64,000 nt of DNA from Chloroflexota bacterium (GCA_011525385.1 WTGF01000122.1:182436-246435), one strand, 5' to 3'. Shown: positions 35,409 to 44,914, numbered from the stretch's first letter. Program-made: numbers and translations. The notes: generated by a model not told the origin, from the sequence alone.

Positions 35409-36098
35409 TTATGAAGTTATATGCAAATAGTTCGCCACTGCCCAGCCTTCCACCTGGAATTGTCGGTCTCTCACCTTCCACCAACTGAAGCCGTCCGCTT
35501 CTTGGGGTCCGCCAATGACGTCGAAGGCTGATCCCTCCGGCGCGCGGAAAAGGATTTGACTTCCGGTTAAGCCGGGCAGGTTGCGAATGTTCAATTCCTG
35601 GTTGCCCACGCCGGAAACCTCGACGCCGGCGCCGACTGTAATGGGAACGGGAGTAGGTACGAAAGCGACCGTTGGCAATATCGGTCCCTCCATGGCAAGA
35701 TCCGCCGGGGCTTGCTGGGCGATGACAACTTCGACATCGTCGCTTGTCGCCGGGCGCTTGACTTCGTCGGCGTCGTTCCCGATCGATTCGCTGATCTTGG
35801 CTGGATCGGCGACTACGATCTGTATAAGAGGCTCGGCTTGCGGGAGGGAATCTCCAGCTCTCAGGGAAAGCAGCGCCAGGACCGCGCCTGCCGCCAAGAC
35901 AAGCGCGGTCAAGAATGTGAATCCCAGTGTCCACAATGGAAAATAAAGCGGACTTGCAGTCCGCTTCCGGGGGCGGTCCGGCCTTCCCGAAAACTGCTGC
36001 GAAGGAATCGATTGCGTTCCATAGGCGGCCTGGTCCGGGCGCGATTCACTGGCAGGCCTGAAATCGGACACACTGGGTTGCGGGCTTTCTTCGACCAT
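35409..36098 (-). CDS. Membrane-anchored SH3-domain protein
   Basis: A 229-residue protein: a disordered cytoplasmic start, one helix (about 51-78, LYFPLWTLGFTFLTALVLAAGAVLALL), a variable acidic/Pro linker and a C-terminal bacterial SH3-like domain (about 160-229) recognisable by LNIRNLPGLTGSQILFRAPEGSAFDVIGGP and WWKVRD..EGWA. Such domains usually bind peptidoglycan or other wall polymers. It stands between polX and ligA, with 14-16 bp gaps, probably in one operon. The function is not known. Confidence 0.72.
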   Translation of the reverse strand: MVEESPQPSVSDFRPASESRPDQAAYGTQSIPSQQFSGRPDRPRKRTASPLYFPLWTLGFTFLTALVLAAGAVLALLSLRAGDSLPQAEPLIQIVVADPAKISESIGNDADEVKRPATSDDVEVVIAQQAPADLAMEGPILPTVAFVPTPVPITVGAGVEVSGVGNQELNIRNLPGLTGSQILFRAPEGSAFDVIGGPQEADGFSWWKVRDRQFQVEGWAVANYLHITS

Positions 36099-36112
36099 GG
36101 CGCTTATTGTGT

Positions 36113-37867
36113 CTACTGATTCTTATCCTTGATCCAGGCGCTGAAGCGATCGAAGGACCAGGTATTGACGACGTGACGCGCTTCGACCCAGCCGCGTCGG
36201 GCGTTGGCAATGCCATAATCCAGCAGGTCGAGGTGCGCCACGCGATGCGCGTCGGTGTTGATGGCGAGCAGGGCGCCCATGTCTTTGGCCAAGCGCGCCA
36301 ACTCCGGCTTGAGATCGAGACGCAGCGGATTGGCGTTGATCTCCAGGATCGTATTGCTCTCGCTTGCGGCGCGCAGGACGACATCCCAGTCAGCGTCTAC
36401 AGCTTCTCGGTTCGGGAATTGCCGCGCTGAGGGATGCCCGATCATATCCACGTGGGGATTGTTGATGGCATTGAGCAAGCGCATCGTGACTTGCTCGCGC
36501 TTCTGCCCTAAGCCAACGTGCAAGGACGCGATCACAAAATCCAATCCCGCCAATATGTCATCGGGGAAGTCGAGCTCCCCATCGGCGCGGATATCCACTT
36601 CGCTGCCGGCCAAGATTTGGATCTCGTCACCCAGCGCGTCGTTGACTTGCCGGACTTCTTGAACTTGTTCCAGCAGCCGCTCGACAGTGAGGCCGTTGGC
36701 GATGCCCAAGCTGCGCGAGTGATCGGTGATGACGATGTACTTGAGGCGGCGCTGGATACAGGCTTCCGCCATTTCGCGTATTGAGTCCTTGCCGTCGCTA
36801 TAAGTGGTATGCATGTGCAAATCGGCGACGATGTCCTCTCTTGTGATCAAGTTTGGCAATTGATGATTTTGGGCTGCTTCAATCTCGCCCGCATCCTCGC
36901 GCAGTTCCGGCGGCACGTATTGCATGCCCAAAGTCGCGTAGACTTTTTCTTCACTGTCGCAGAGGATCTTGGTGGCGGATTCGAGGATCACTTTATTGTC
37001 GTCCACCGGGCTCAAGGCGTGTTCGTTTAGGCTCAGCCCCTGGTCAAGCGCAATTTGTCGCATTTTGACGTTATGCGCCAGACTGCCCGTGAAATAGTTG
37101 AGCGCCGTACCCCAACGCGCCTTTTCCAGGACGCGCACATCGACCTGCAAGCCGGAGAGCAATTCCACCGAGCTTTTGGTGGGCCCGTGCCCCAAAACCC
37201 GAGCAACGTTTTCCATGCCGACAAAGCAGTCCATAATAGGCGCGGCTTTGTCGCTGGCAATGAGAATATCGACATCGCCGATAGTTTCTCGTCCGCGGCG
37301 GATGCTGCCGGCCAGCGCGCCGGCGCTCGCTTCTGGCAAGGCCAAGAGCAGATCGAGGATCTGTTGCGCTGCGGGCAGGGCGTCGCCGATTGAGGCGCGT
37401 CCGGTTTGTCGCGACAGCGCCTCAATGCCATCAAGAATCTTTTGCTGGCTCTTTACCCCCATGCCGGGCAGCCCGGCCAATTGATCGTCGGCCGCCGCTG
37501 CTTCTAACTGTTCGACGTCGGTAATGTCTAGTTTCTCCCAGAAAAGTTTCGCCTTCTTCGGTCCCACGCCATTGATGTGCATGATTTCGACCAGGCCTTC
37601 GGGGATCTCGGTTTTGAGGCGATTGTAGAAGTCAAGTTCGCCCGTCTCCAGCATTTCGTCGATCTTGGCGGCGATCGTCTTGCCGATATTGCTGAGATCA
37701 GTCAAAGACCCTTCGGCGGAAATGACGCGTAAATCACGGGGTACCGCGCGAATCGTCTCGGCTGCGCGCCGGTAGGACAAAACGCGATGAATGTTGTCAC
37801 CGCGGATTTGCAGCATATCGGCGCAACGCTCAAAAATATCAGCGATCTCTCTGTTGTTGAGGCTCAA
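36113..37867 (-). CDS. polX: PolX family DNA polymerase with PHP domain
   Basis: A 584-residue base-excision-repair polymerase. The N-terminal Pol-beta-like half has HhH DNA-binding motifs (MHINGVGPKKAKLFW, LAGLPGMGVKSQQKI) and the nucleotidyltransferase motif GSIRRGRETIGDVDILI, with both catalytic Asp. The C-terminal PHP domain starts DLHMHTTYSDGKDS and has ITDHSRS, IASLHVG and NTDAH metal-site motifs, giving 3'-5' exonuclease or phosphatase activity in other PolX. The start is TTG at 37867, after GAGGGAG 7 bp upstream; the longer open frame runs into the divergent promoter region. Confidence 0.92.
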   Translation of the reverse strand: MSLNNREIADIFERCADMLQIRGDNIHRVLSYRRAAETIRAVPRDLRVISAEGSLTDLSNIGKTIAAKIDEMLETGELDFYNRLKTEIPEGLVEIMHINGVGPKKAKLFWEKLDITDVEQLEAAAADDQLAGLPGMGVKSQQKILDGIEALSRQTGRASIGDALPAAQQILDLLLALPEASAGALAGSIRRGRETIGDVDILIASDKAAPIMDCFVGMENVARVLGHGPTKSSVELLSGLQVDVRVLEKARWGTALNYFTGSLAHNVKMRQIALDQGLSLNEHALSPVDDNKVILESATKILCDSEEKVYATLGMQYVPPELREDAGEIEAAQNHQLPNLITREDIVADLHMHTTYSDGKDSIREMAEACIQRRLKYIVITDHSRSLGIANGLTVERLLEQVQEVRQVNDALGDEIQILAGSEVDIRADGELDFPDDILAGLDFVIASLHVGLGQKREQVTMRLLNAINNPHVDMIGHPSARQFPNREAVDADWDVVLRAASESNTILEINANPLRLDLKPELARLAKDMGALLAINTDAHRVAHLDLLDYGIANARRGWVEARHVVNTWSFDRFSAWIKDKNQ

Positions 37868-37972
37868 TTCCGACTCCCTCGTCAGGATAGCTTTTAGAAC
37901 GCATATTCGAGCTAAGTATACCAAATCTTTGCCTACGGACAAAGGAGATTTATGCTGCACAATCACTGACGC

Positions 37973-38001
37973 TTGACACAACCGGCAGGACAGGCTAGCA
38001 T
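37973..38001 (+). promoter_or_regulatory. Promoter of the trp operon
   Basis: TTGACA (37973-37978), 17-bp spacer, TAGCAT (37996-38001), about 30 bp before the T-box fold begins. Confidence 0.8.
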
Positions 38002-38029
38002 GGTTGCAATTGAATATCAAATGAAAGAC

Positions 38030-38296
38030 TGTGAACCAGAGTAGTACGCATCGTCGCGGTGTACAGAGAATCGCTAGTAGCTGTGAATGCGAGACAACCA
38101 GCGATGCCGAATGGACTGGGGAGTTGCGCAGGTGAAAGGTTGGGCCGAGTAGCTTGCGACGGTGAGCGCTCCGTTATCTAGGCGCGGGATATCGATCGTG
38201 AGGTCTGTATCCGCAGAGTGATCTGCCCTGGGCAGGTAATCAAGGTGGTACCGCGGGAACCCTTCTCGTCCTTGAATGGACGATTCGGGTTTTTTT
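38030..38296 (+). promoter_or_regulatory. Tryptophan T-box leader with terminator
   Basis: Stem I closes with CCAG 38037-38040 to CTGG 38116-38119 and GCATCG to CGATGC. Opposite an AGTAGTAC strand, the specifier loop is CGAATGGA with codon TGG at 38112-38114, so uncharged tRNA-Trp is sensed. The universal T-box AAGGTGGTACCGCG is at 38242-38255. It is followed by a terminator AACCC..CGTCC/GGACG..GGGTT (38258-38290) with T7. Low charged tRNA-Trp would favour the antiterminator and read-through into trpE. The TGGT element would pair with A73, or by wobble with the usual G73, of tRNA-Trp. The whole operon downstream is tryptophan biosynthesis, which fits. Confidence 0.96.
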
Positions 38297-38317
38297 GATT
38301 TTAGGGGGAGATTGCCG

Positions 38318-39838
38318 ATGCTGAACGTGAGGGACCTAGCGCGACAAGGCATTAAACCGACGCGCGAAGAAATCTACGCGCATTTTGAAAAGGGCGATCA
38401 CGTGCCAGTCTATCGCACGCTGCTGGCTGATTTGGAAACGCCGGTCAGCGTTTATATGAAGTTGAAAGAGGCGGGCAAACCGGCATTTTTGCTGGAGAGC
38501 GTCGAAGGTGGCGAACAAGCCGGACGTTATTCCTTTATTGGCGTGAATCCCAAGGGTGTGCTGGTCGTCAAGGACAATATGGTTCACTTCGAGCGCGATG
38601 GGCGGCAGACGAGCTATCCCATTCCCGCGGGTCAAGACCCGCTGCATGTCATCAAGGCTCATTTTGAGAACGTGAATCCGGTGCCGCTGGAAGGATTGCC
38701 TCGCCTGGTCGGCGGCGCGGTCGGCTATATGTCCTACGATATCGTGCGCTATTTCGAAGATTTGCCGGCGACCGCGTCTGATGACCTGCGCGTGCCAACG
38801 GTTGCCTTCATGCTGCCGGATACGCTGGTCATATTCGATCGCGTCAAACATCAATTGATCGTGCTGGCAAACGCGCATAACACTGGGGATGCCGACGCCG
38901 CCTACGATCGAGCAATCGCGAGCATTGATCAAATCGTCGAAGCCTTGGCGCGACCGATGGAACATCACGCGTACACGGCGCCGGCTGGCATCCACCACGG
39001 GGACCTCGTTTCAAATGTTGAACAACATGTCCACGAAGACCGCGTCCTCAAGGCAAAAGAATACATTCGTGACGGCGATGCCTTCCAGATCGTTTTGGCG
39101 CAGCGCTTCAGTCGACAGACGACAGCGACTCCCTTGCAGATTTACCGCGCCTTGCGGGCGACCAATCCATCACCCTATATGTTTTTGCTCGAATTCAATG
39201 ACGATCTGAACTTGGTCGGCGCATCGCCGGAGATGCTCGTGCGCCTGGAAGATGGCATCGCTTATAATCGACCATTGGCGGGAACACGGCGGCGCGGGGT
39301 CAACGAGCAAGAAGATTTGGAACTAGAAGAAGAACTCATAAACGATCCCAAAGAGCGGGCCGAGCACGTGATGCTGGTTGACCTGGGACGCAATGACCTG
39401 GGGCGTGTCTGCGATTACGGCACTGTCAAAGTGACCAAGATGATGTATATCGAACGCTACTCGCATGTGATGCACATCGTGAGCCAGGTCGAGGGCGTAA
39501 TCCGCCAGAATATGGACGCCTTCGATTTGCTGCGGGCGACCTTCCCGGCCGGGACGTTGAGCGGGGCGCCTAAAGTGCGGGCGATGGAGATTATCGAGGA
39601 ACTGGAGGAGACGCGGCGCGGTCCTTACGGTGGCGCTGTCGGCTATTTCAGTTTCGACGGCTCGATGGATATGTGCATCACTATACGCACCTTGCTGATG
39701 CAAAACGGAACGATCAGTGTGCAGGCGGGCGGCGGAATCGTCGCCGATAGCGACCCCACTGACGAATACTACGAATCAATCAACAAAGCGGAGGCGGTGT
39801 TTGAAGCCGTCCGGTATGCCGAAGAAGGCTTGACGTGA
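38318..39838 (+). CDS. trpE: Anthranilate synthase component I
   Basis: A 506-residue enzyme that aminates chorismate using ammonia from TrpG. The N-terminal LLES motif (FLLESVEGGEQAGRYSFIG) forms the tryptophan feedback site. The C-terminal chorismate-binding domain has AFQIVLAQRF, NPSPYMFLLEF, ASPEMLVRLE, PLAGTRRRG, DLGRNDLGRV, GTLSGAPKVRAMEII and GGIVADSDPTDEYYE. ATG 38318 follows AGGGGGAG; the upstream in-frame ATG at 38276 lies inside the leader terminator and is rejected. First gene of the T-box-controlled operon. Confidence 0.97.
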   Translation: MLNVRDLARQGIKPTREEIYAHFEKGDHVPVYRTLLADLETPVSVYMKLKEAGKPAFLLESVEGGEQAGRYSFIGVNPKGVLVVKDNMVHFERDGRQTSYPIPAGQDPLHVIKAHFENVNPVPLEGLPRLVGGAVGYMSYDIVRYFEDLPATASDDLRVPTVAFMLPDTLVIFDRVKHQLIVLANAHNTGDADAAYDRAIASIDQIVEALARPMEHHAYTAPAGIHHGDLVSNVEQHVHEDRVLKAKEYIRDGDAFQIVLAQRFSRQTTATPLQIYRALRATNPSPYMFLLEFNDDLNLVGASPEMLVRLEDGIAYNRPLAGTRRRGVNEQEDLELEEELINDPKERAEHVMLVDLGRNDLGRVCDYGTVKVTKMMYIERYSHVMHIVSQVEGVIRQNMDAFDLLRATFPAGTLSGAPKVRAMEIIEELEETRRGPYGGAVGYFSFDGSMDMCITIRTLLMQNGTISVQAGGGIVADSDPTDEYYESINKAEAVFEAVRYAEEGLT

Positions 39839-39890
39839 GGCCCGGCGTTCAGATAACGCGGGGCAAGGAAAAGTTTGAAGGGAAGCGCAG

Positions 39891-40478
39891 ATGATCCTGG
39901 TAATCGACAATTATGACAGTTTCACTTACAACATTGTGCAGGAACTGGGCGAACTGGGCGCGGAGTTGACAGTTTATCGCAACGACAAAATCACCGTTGA
40001 CGAGATAAGGACTCTAAGTCCGGATCGTATAGTGATCTCGCCAGGTCCGGGCTATCCCTGCGACGCCGGCGTATCGCTGGAATTGATTCGGGAATTGGGG
40101 GCGGAGGTTCCCACTCTGGGCGTTTGCCTGGGGCACCAGGCAATCGGCGAAGCGTATGGCGGGGTGGTTGTGCACGCGCCGGAACTGATGCATGGCAAGA
40201 CTAGCATGATCTATCACCAGGGCGACACAATCTTCGGCGACATTCCTGACCCCTTCGAAGCGACCCGCTATCATAGCTTGATCGTGGAAGAAGAGAGTCT
40301 GCCCGACTGCCTGATGATCACGGCGCGGACAGCCAGTGGCGAAATCATGGGATTCCGACACAAGCGGTATCCGGTAATCGGCGTACAGTTTCATCCCGAA
40401 AGTATCTTGACGACTTACGGCATGAAAATGCTGGGCAATTTCCTGCAGTTTCAGCCCGGGCAGACAATCGAACAATAG
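39891..40478 (+). CDS. trpG: Anthranilate synthase component II (glutamine amidotransferase)
   Basis: A 195-residue class I glutamine amidotransferase. Catalytic Cys in LGVCLGHQAIGEAYGG and the His-Glu pair in GVQFHPES; the typical start ILVIDNYDSFTYNIVQELGELG. It gives ammonia to TrpE. Its 195-residue length means no TrpD fusion. It follows trpE by 52 bp and precedes trpD by 19 bp. Confidence 0.96.
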   Translation: MILVIDNYDSFTYNIVQELGELGAELTVYRNDKITVDEIRTLSPDRIVISPGPGYPCDAGVSLELIRELGAEVPTLGVCLGHQAIGEAYGGVVVHAPELMHGKTSMIYHQGDTIFGDIPDPFEATRYHSLIVEEESLPDCLMITARTASGEIMGFRHKRYPVIGVQFHPESILTTYGMKMLGNFLQFQPGQTIEQ

Positions 40479-40497
40479 ACGGACAAGAGGTGCCGAC

Positions 40498-41547
40498 ATG
40501 GCGACGAGAACAATGATAAACATCGTGAACGCAATTGACGGGCTGAGCCGATTTGCGAATTTGCAACCCGATGAAGCCAAGATGGTCATGCTCCAGATTA
40601 TGAACGGCGGCGCCAGCGACGCGCAGATTGGCGCCTATTTGATGGCCTTGCGCATGAAAGGCGAAACCATAGAGGAGATTACTGGCAGCGCCCGCGCCAT
40701 GCGCGCGGCGGCCAGCAGGGTCCCCACGAATGTCGACGGCGATCTGCTGGATACCTGCGGAACCGGCGGGGACAAGTCCGGCACATTCAACATCAGCACC
40801 ACAGTGGCCTTTGTGGCCGCCGCCGCCGGGATTCCTGTCGCCAAACACGGCAATCGCGCCGCCAGCAGTAAATGCGGCAGCGCGGATGTCCTGGCGGAGT
40901 TGGGCGTTAACCTTGAACTCAGCCCGGAACAAGTTGGAAAATGCGTCGATGATATCGGCATTGGCTTTCTGTTTGCGGTCAAGTTGCACCCCGCTATGCG
41001 CCACGCGATTGGACCGCGGCGGGAGTTGGGCATCCGTACCATCTTCAACATCCTCGGCCCCTTGACCAATCCGGCCGGAGCGCAGCGACAACTGATGGGC
41101 GTCTTTGCGCCGGAACTGACCGATTTATTGGCGCAAGTGCTGCGCGCCCTGGGATCGAAATCAGCGATGGTGGTGAATGGCTACGGCGGCTTGGACGAAT
41201 TGACCACGACTGGTCCCAATCGCATCAGTTACTTGCAGGAAGACGGCCAAATCGTACACATGGACGTCGACCCGACGGAACTGGGATTCCACGCCGCCCA
41301 CATTACCGACCTGAAAGGCGATGACGCGCCGACCAATGCCGCCATCCTGCGCTCGGTGTTGTCGGGAGGCGATAGCGGCGCCAAACGCGATGTTGTACTG
41401 CTCAATGCCGGGGCTGCGATCATGGCTGCCGGCAGGACCGCTTCGATCGCGGACGGGATCGAGGTGGCGCGAGAGGCAATTGACAGTGGCAAAGCCATCG
41501 GGAAACTCGATCAGCTAATCGCATTGAGTCAAAGTTTGGCCTCATGA
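40498..41547 (+). CDS. trpD: Anthranilate phosphoribosyltransferase
   Basis: A 349-residue enzyme joining anthranilate to PRPP. Signature DTCGTGGDKSGTFNISTTVAFVAAAAG holds the PRPP-binding GTGGD, and KHGNRAASSKCGSADVLAELGV and NILGPLTNPAGA are family-specific. The last four bases (ATGA) overlap trpC's start, indicating translational coupling. Confidence 0.97.
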   Translation: MATRTMINIVNAIDGLSRFANLQPDEAKMVMLQIMNGGASDAQIGAYLMALRMKGETIEEITGSARAMRAAASRVPTNVDGDLLDTCGTGGDKSGTFNISTTVAFVAAAAGIPVAKHGNRAASSKCGSADVLAELGVNLELSPEQVGKCVDDIGIGFLFAVKLHPAMRHAIGPRRELGIRTIFNILGPLTNPAGAQRQLMGVFAPELTDLLAQVLRALGSKSAMVVNGYGGLDELTTTGPNRISYLQEDGQIVHMDVDPTELGFHAAHITDLKGDDAPTNAAILRSVLSGGDSGAKRDVVLLNAGAAIMAAGRTASIADGIEVAREAIDSGKAIGKLDQLIALSQSLAS

Positions 41548-42362
41548 CTTCGCCCTTTGTCACGACTGACACGGTCCTGGACCGCATCCTCGCCAGAAAA
41601 GTCGAGGAAGTCGCCCGGCGCAAGCGTGAAACTTCGCTCGCCGCGCTGCGAGCCGAGTGGGAAGCCCTTCCTTTTCCGCCGCGCGACATGGTCGCCGCTT
41701 TACGGAAGGACGAGGTCGCCCTGATCGCCGAGGTCAAGCGCGCCTCGCCGAGCAAGGGCCTGCTGACGGACGACTTCGCTCCGGTAATGATCGCGGCAAC
41801 TTTCGCCTTTAACGGCGCGGCGGCGATATCTGTATTGACCGACGCCGACTTTTTCATGGGCAGCCTGCGCTACCTGCGCGCTGTGCGGGAAGCGGTAGAC
41901 CTGCCGCTACTGCGCAAGGACTTCGTCATTGATCCCTTTCAAGTCTACGAGGCGCGGGCGGCCGGGGCTGATACCGTCTTGTTGATCGTCGCGGCCCTTT
42001 CCGACTTGCAATTGGGGGAGCTCCACGCGCTAACGCATGATTGCGGCATGTCCGCCTTGGTCGAAGTGCATAACGAAGGCGAAATGGAACGCGCTTTGAG
42101 GCTCGGCGCCAAATTGATCGGCATCAACAATCGTGATTTGAAGACATTCAACGTGGACCTGGAGACCACCGTGCGACTGGCCGGCATGGTAGAGGACGAC
42201 GTGGTTCTGGTGGCGGAAAGCGGCATCCGCGATGCTGACGATGTGCGGACGATGGCTACCTTTGGCGCCGATGCCATTTTGGTCGGCGAATCGCTGGTGA
42301 AAGCGCCGGACATGGCGAGCATGACGCGCGAACTAAGCGGGCAGCGGCGGGGGAGCCGATGA
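41544..42362 (+). CDS. trpC: Indole-3-glycerol phosphate synthase
   Basis: A 272-residue TIM barrel that closes the indole ring. Catalytic residues lie in IAEVKRASPSKGLL (Glu, Lys), LLRKDFVIDPFQVYEARAAGAD (Lys) and IGINNRDLKTFNVDLETT, and phosphate binding is by VAESGI and ILVGESLV. It overlaps trpD and trpF by 4 bp on each side. Confidence 0.97.
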   Translation: MTSPFVTTDTVLDRILARKVEEVARRKRETSLAALRAEWEALPFPPRDMVAALRKDEVALIAEVKRASPSKGLLTDDFAPVMIAATFAFNGAAAISVLTDADFFMGSLRYLRAVREAVDLPLLRKDFVIDPFQVYEARAAGADTVLLIVAALSDLQLGELHALTHDCGMSALVEVHNEGEMERALRLGAKLIGINNRDLKTFNVDLETTVRLAGMVEDDVVLVAESGIRDADDVRTMATFGADAILVGESLVKAPDMASMTRELSGQRRGSR

Positions 42363-43021
42363 CTAAAGCCAAGATTTGCGGAGTGCGATCCTATGAAAAC
42401 GCGCTGATGGTAGCCGAATGCGGCGCCGATCTGATCGGATTGAACTTCTATCCGGAATCACCTCGCTTCATTGACAGGGAAGCAGCGGGAGATCTTGTCA
42501 AGCGGCTGCGCGCGAGGCTCGGCGATCATTGCCCGGTTTTGGTTGGCGTTTTTGTCAATGAGTCGGCTGGCCGAGTGCGCGAGGCAGTCGCGTCGGTCGC
42601 CCTTGACTACGCTCAATTGAGTGGCGATGAATGTCCTGAAACACTGGAGGAATTGAGCGGAATCGCCTTCAAAGGGATTCGTCCCAAGACCGCGGAAGAT
42701 GCGCTTGCAGACGTCGATCGCTACGCGAATGCAATAACGACGGATGGGCGGATGCCGTCACTGTTGCTGGATGCCTTTAATCCCAAGTTGTACGGCGGCA
42801 CAGGGGAAACAACGGCCCTTGAGGTGGCGCTGGCGCTGCGGGATGTGGCGCCGCGGCTGATGCTGGCCGGCGGGTTGAATCCAGAGAATGTCGCCGAGCG
42901 AGTGCGGGCGATTCGACCCTGGGGCGTGGACGTCGCCAGCGGCGTCGAATCCGGGATACCTGGATTCAAAGACGAAGACAAGGTTCGCGCCTTCATCGCG
43001 CAAGTGAGGAAGGCCAAATGA
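42359..43021 (+). CDS. trpF: Phosphoribosylanthranilate isomerase
   Basis: A 220-residue TIM barrel. KICGVRSYENALMVAECGADLIGLNFYPESPRFI carries the catalytic Cys, and a loop with the Asp acid (LLLDAFNPKLYGGTGE) and LAGGLNPENV, VDVASGVESGIPGFKD complete it. It overlaps trpC and the Nudix gene by 4 bp on each side. Confidence 0.95.
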   Translation: MTKAKICGVRSYENALMVAECGADLIGLNFYPESPRFIDREAAGDLVKRLRARLGDHCPVLVGVFVNESAGRVREAVASVALDYAQLSGDECPETLEELSGIAFKGIRPKTAEDALADVDRYANAITTDGRMPSLLLDAFNPKLYGGTGETTALEVALALRDVAPRLMLAGGLNPENVAERVRAIRPWGVDVASGVESGIPGFKDEDKVRAFIAQVRKAK

Positions 43022-43644
43022 GCGAACAGTTCGACATTTATGACGAATCCTTGCGCCATATCGGCGTCAAATCGCGCGAGGCCGTGCATAGAGATGGCGA
43101 CTGGCATCAGGTCTTTCATTGCTGGGTGATTGGGCGCGAGCGCGATGGCGGCGAATTCGTGATTTTGCAAATACGAAACGACGACAAGGATATGTACCCC
43201 GGTAAAGTAGATATAAGCGCGGCCGGGCACTTGGAGGCCGGTGAAAACGTGGCCGACGGCGTACGAGAAATCGAAGAAGAATTGGGCTTGCGCGTGAAAT
43301 TCCAGGATCTTGTTCCCTTGGGACGCCGTCTGGGCATATCGCGCTACCGAGATTTGGTCGACTGTCAAATCAGTCATGTTTTCTTTCACGAATGCAGCCA
43401 GCCGCTGGCGGACTACAATTATAGGCAAGAAGAAATAACCGGACTATTGAAGCTACCGCTTGATACGGGACTGAGCTTGCTGTCGGGTGAGGTCGACAGT
43501 GTGATCGTCGACGCAGTCGGATTGAAGGCGGATCGCGTAGCGATTGGCGCCGACGACTTCATACCGAGCGTCGATCACTATGCCTTGAAGACACTGAGCC
43601 TGGCGAAGCGATATTTTGCCGGAGAAAAGCATTTGTACATTTGA
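43018..43644 (+). CDS. Nudix hydrolase embedded in the trp operon
   Basis: A 208-residue Nudix protein of the IPP-isomerase-like/NUDT3-like group: opening DESLRHIGVKSREAVHRDGDWHQVFHCWV, then a Nudix box AAGHLEAGENVADGVREIEEELGL with one residue fewer between the first Glu and Arg-Glu than the canonical pattern. Such proteins hydrolyse nucleoside-diphosphate-linked or isoprenoid diphosphates. The gene overlaps trpF by 4 bp and precedes trpB by 16 bp, so it is co-expressed under the T-box. A role in tryptophan metabolism is not known; a housekeeping role for PRPP-related or damaged metabolites is a guess. Confidence 0.85.
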   Translation: MSEQFDIYDESLRHIGVKSREAVHRDGDWHQVFHCWVIGRERDGGEFVILQIRNDDKDMYPGKVDISAAGHLEAGENVADGVREIEEELGLRVKFQDLVPLGRRLGISRYRDLVDCQISHVFFHECSQPLADYNYRQEEITGLLKLPLDTGLSLLSGEVDSVIVDAVGLKADRVAIGADDFIPSVDHYALKTLSLAKRYFAGEKHLYI

Positions 43645-43660
43645 CCAAGGATGCGCGAAA

Positions 43661-44884
43661 ATGACTGAACTATATATTCGTAGGGATCTGACTGACCTGC
43701 CGGATGCGCGCGGCTATTTCGGTGAATTTGGCGGACGCTTCGTGCCGGAAACGATCATTCCCGCGCTTGACGAGCTGGAAGGCGCCTACGCCGATGCCAT
43801 CGCTGATCCCTCGTTTCATGATGAGCTTGCCCATCTTCAGCGCACCTATACCGGACGCCCGACGCCCGTCAGCTATGCCCGACGCTTGAGTGAGCGGCTG
43901 GGCGGCGCGCAGATCTATCTCAAGCGCGAGGACCTGGCGCATACTGGCGCGCACAAGATCAACAACGCTCTGGGGCAGGGCCTGCTGGCGAAGCGCATGG
44001 GCAAAATGCGTATCATAGCCGAGACTGGCGCCGGGCAACACGGCGTTGGCACAGCTACCGCCATGGCTTTGCTCGGTCTGGAATGTCATGTCTACATGGG
44101 CACAGTGGATATCAAGAGACAGCAGCCCAACGTCTTCCGCATGAAATTGCTGGGCGCGGAAGTGATACCCGTGACCAGCGGCAGCCGAACCCTCAAGGAC
44201 GCCATCAACGAAGCCATGCGCGACTGGGTGACCAATGTAGAGACGACCTTTTATCTGCTGGGTTCGGCGCTGGGGCCGCATCCCTATCCGATGATGGTGC
44301 GCGACTTTCAGAGCGTTATCGGCGTCGAGGCCCGCGAGCAGATTCAGGAGCTGACGGGTCAACTGCCTGAGGCTTGCATCGCTTGCGTCGGCGGCGGCAG
44401 CAATGCCATCGGCATGTTCCACGCCTTCCGCGCCGACGAAGGTACGGAATTGATCGGCGTTGAAGCGGGCGGGCATGGCATCGAAAGCCGAGAACATGCG
44501 GCGCGCTTTGCCGATCTCGATATCAGCCGTCCTGGCATCTTGCACGGGACCCGCTCTTACGTGATGCAAGACGATGACGGGCAAATCATGGAAACGCACA
44601 GTATCTCCGCCGGTCTGGACTATCCCTCTGTCGGCCCGGAGCACGCCCATTTGCGGCAGATGGAACGGGCCTTCTACACTATGGCAACTGATGAAGAGGC
44701 TTTAGAGGCCTTTCAGGTCTTGAGTGTAACAGAAGGCATCATTCCGGCTTTGGAAAGCTCGCATGCCCTTGCCGAAGCGATCAAGCGCGCGCCGACCATG
44801 CCGCGAGACAGCGTCTTGCTGGTCAACCTCTCCGGGCGGGGCGATAAAGACCTTGATACGGTCATCGGCGTCCTGGACAACTAA
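43661..44884 (+). CDS. trpB: Tryptophan synthase beta chain
   Basis: A 407-residue PLP enzyme. GYFGEFGGRFVPETI is the N-terminal signature, KREDLAHTGAHKINNALGQ includes the PLP Lys, GAGQHGVGTA the catalytic loop with Glu just before, and VGGGSNAIGMFH the phosphate site. This is the TrpB1 type that pairs with TrpA. ATG 43661 follows CAAGGATG. It follows the Nudix gene by 16 bp. Confidence 0.97.
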   Translation: MTELYIRRDLTDLPDARGYFGEFGGRFVPETIIPALDELEGAYADAIADPSFHDELAHLQRTYTGRPTPVSYARRLSERLGGAQIYLKREDLAHTGAHKINNALGQGLLAKRMGKMRIIAETGAGQHGVGTATAMALLGLECHVYMGTVDIKRQQPNVFRMKLLGAEVIPVTSGSRTLKDAINEAMRDWVTNVETTFYLLGSALGPHPYPMMVRDFQSVIGVEAREQIQELTGQLPEACIACVGGGSNAIGMFHAFRADEGTELIGVEAGGHGIESREHAARFADLDISRPGILHGTRSYVMQDDDGQIMETHSISAGLDYPSVGPEHAHLRQMERAFYTMATDEEALEAFQVLSVTEGIIPALESSHALAEAIKRAPTMPRDSVLLVNLSGRGDKDLDTVIGVLDN

Positions 44885-44914
44885 GCGATGCCGCGACGGG
44901 AGAAGACAACTGAC

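Noticed and set aside
38276..38317. Upstream ATG for trpE at 38276
   Set aside because: It lies inside the T-box terminator hairpin; 38318 has AGGGGGAG and matches the family start.
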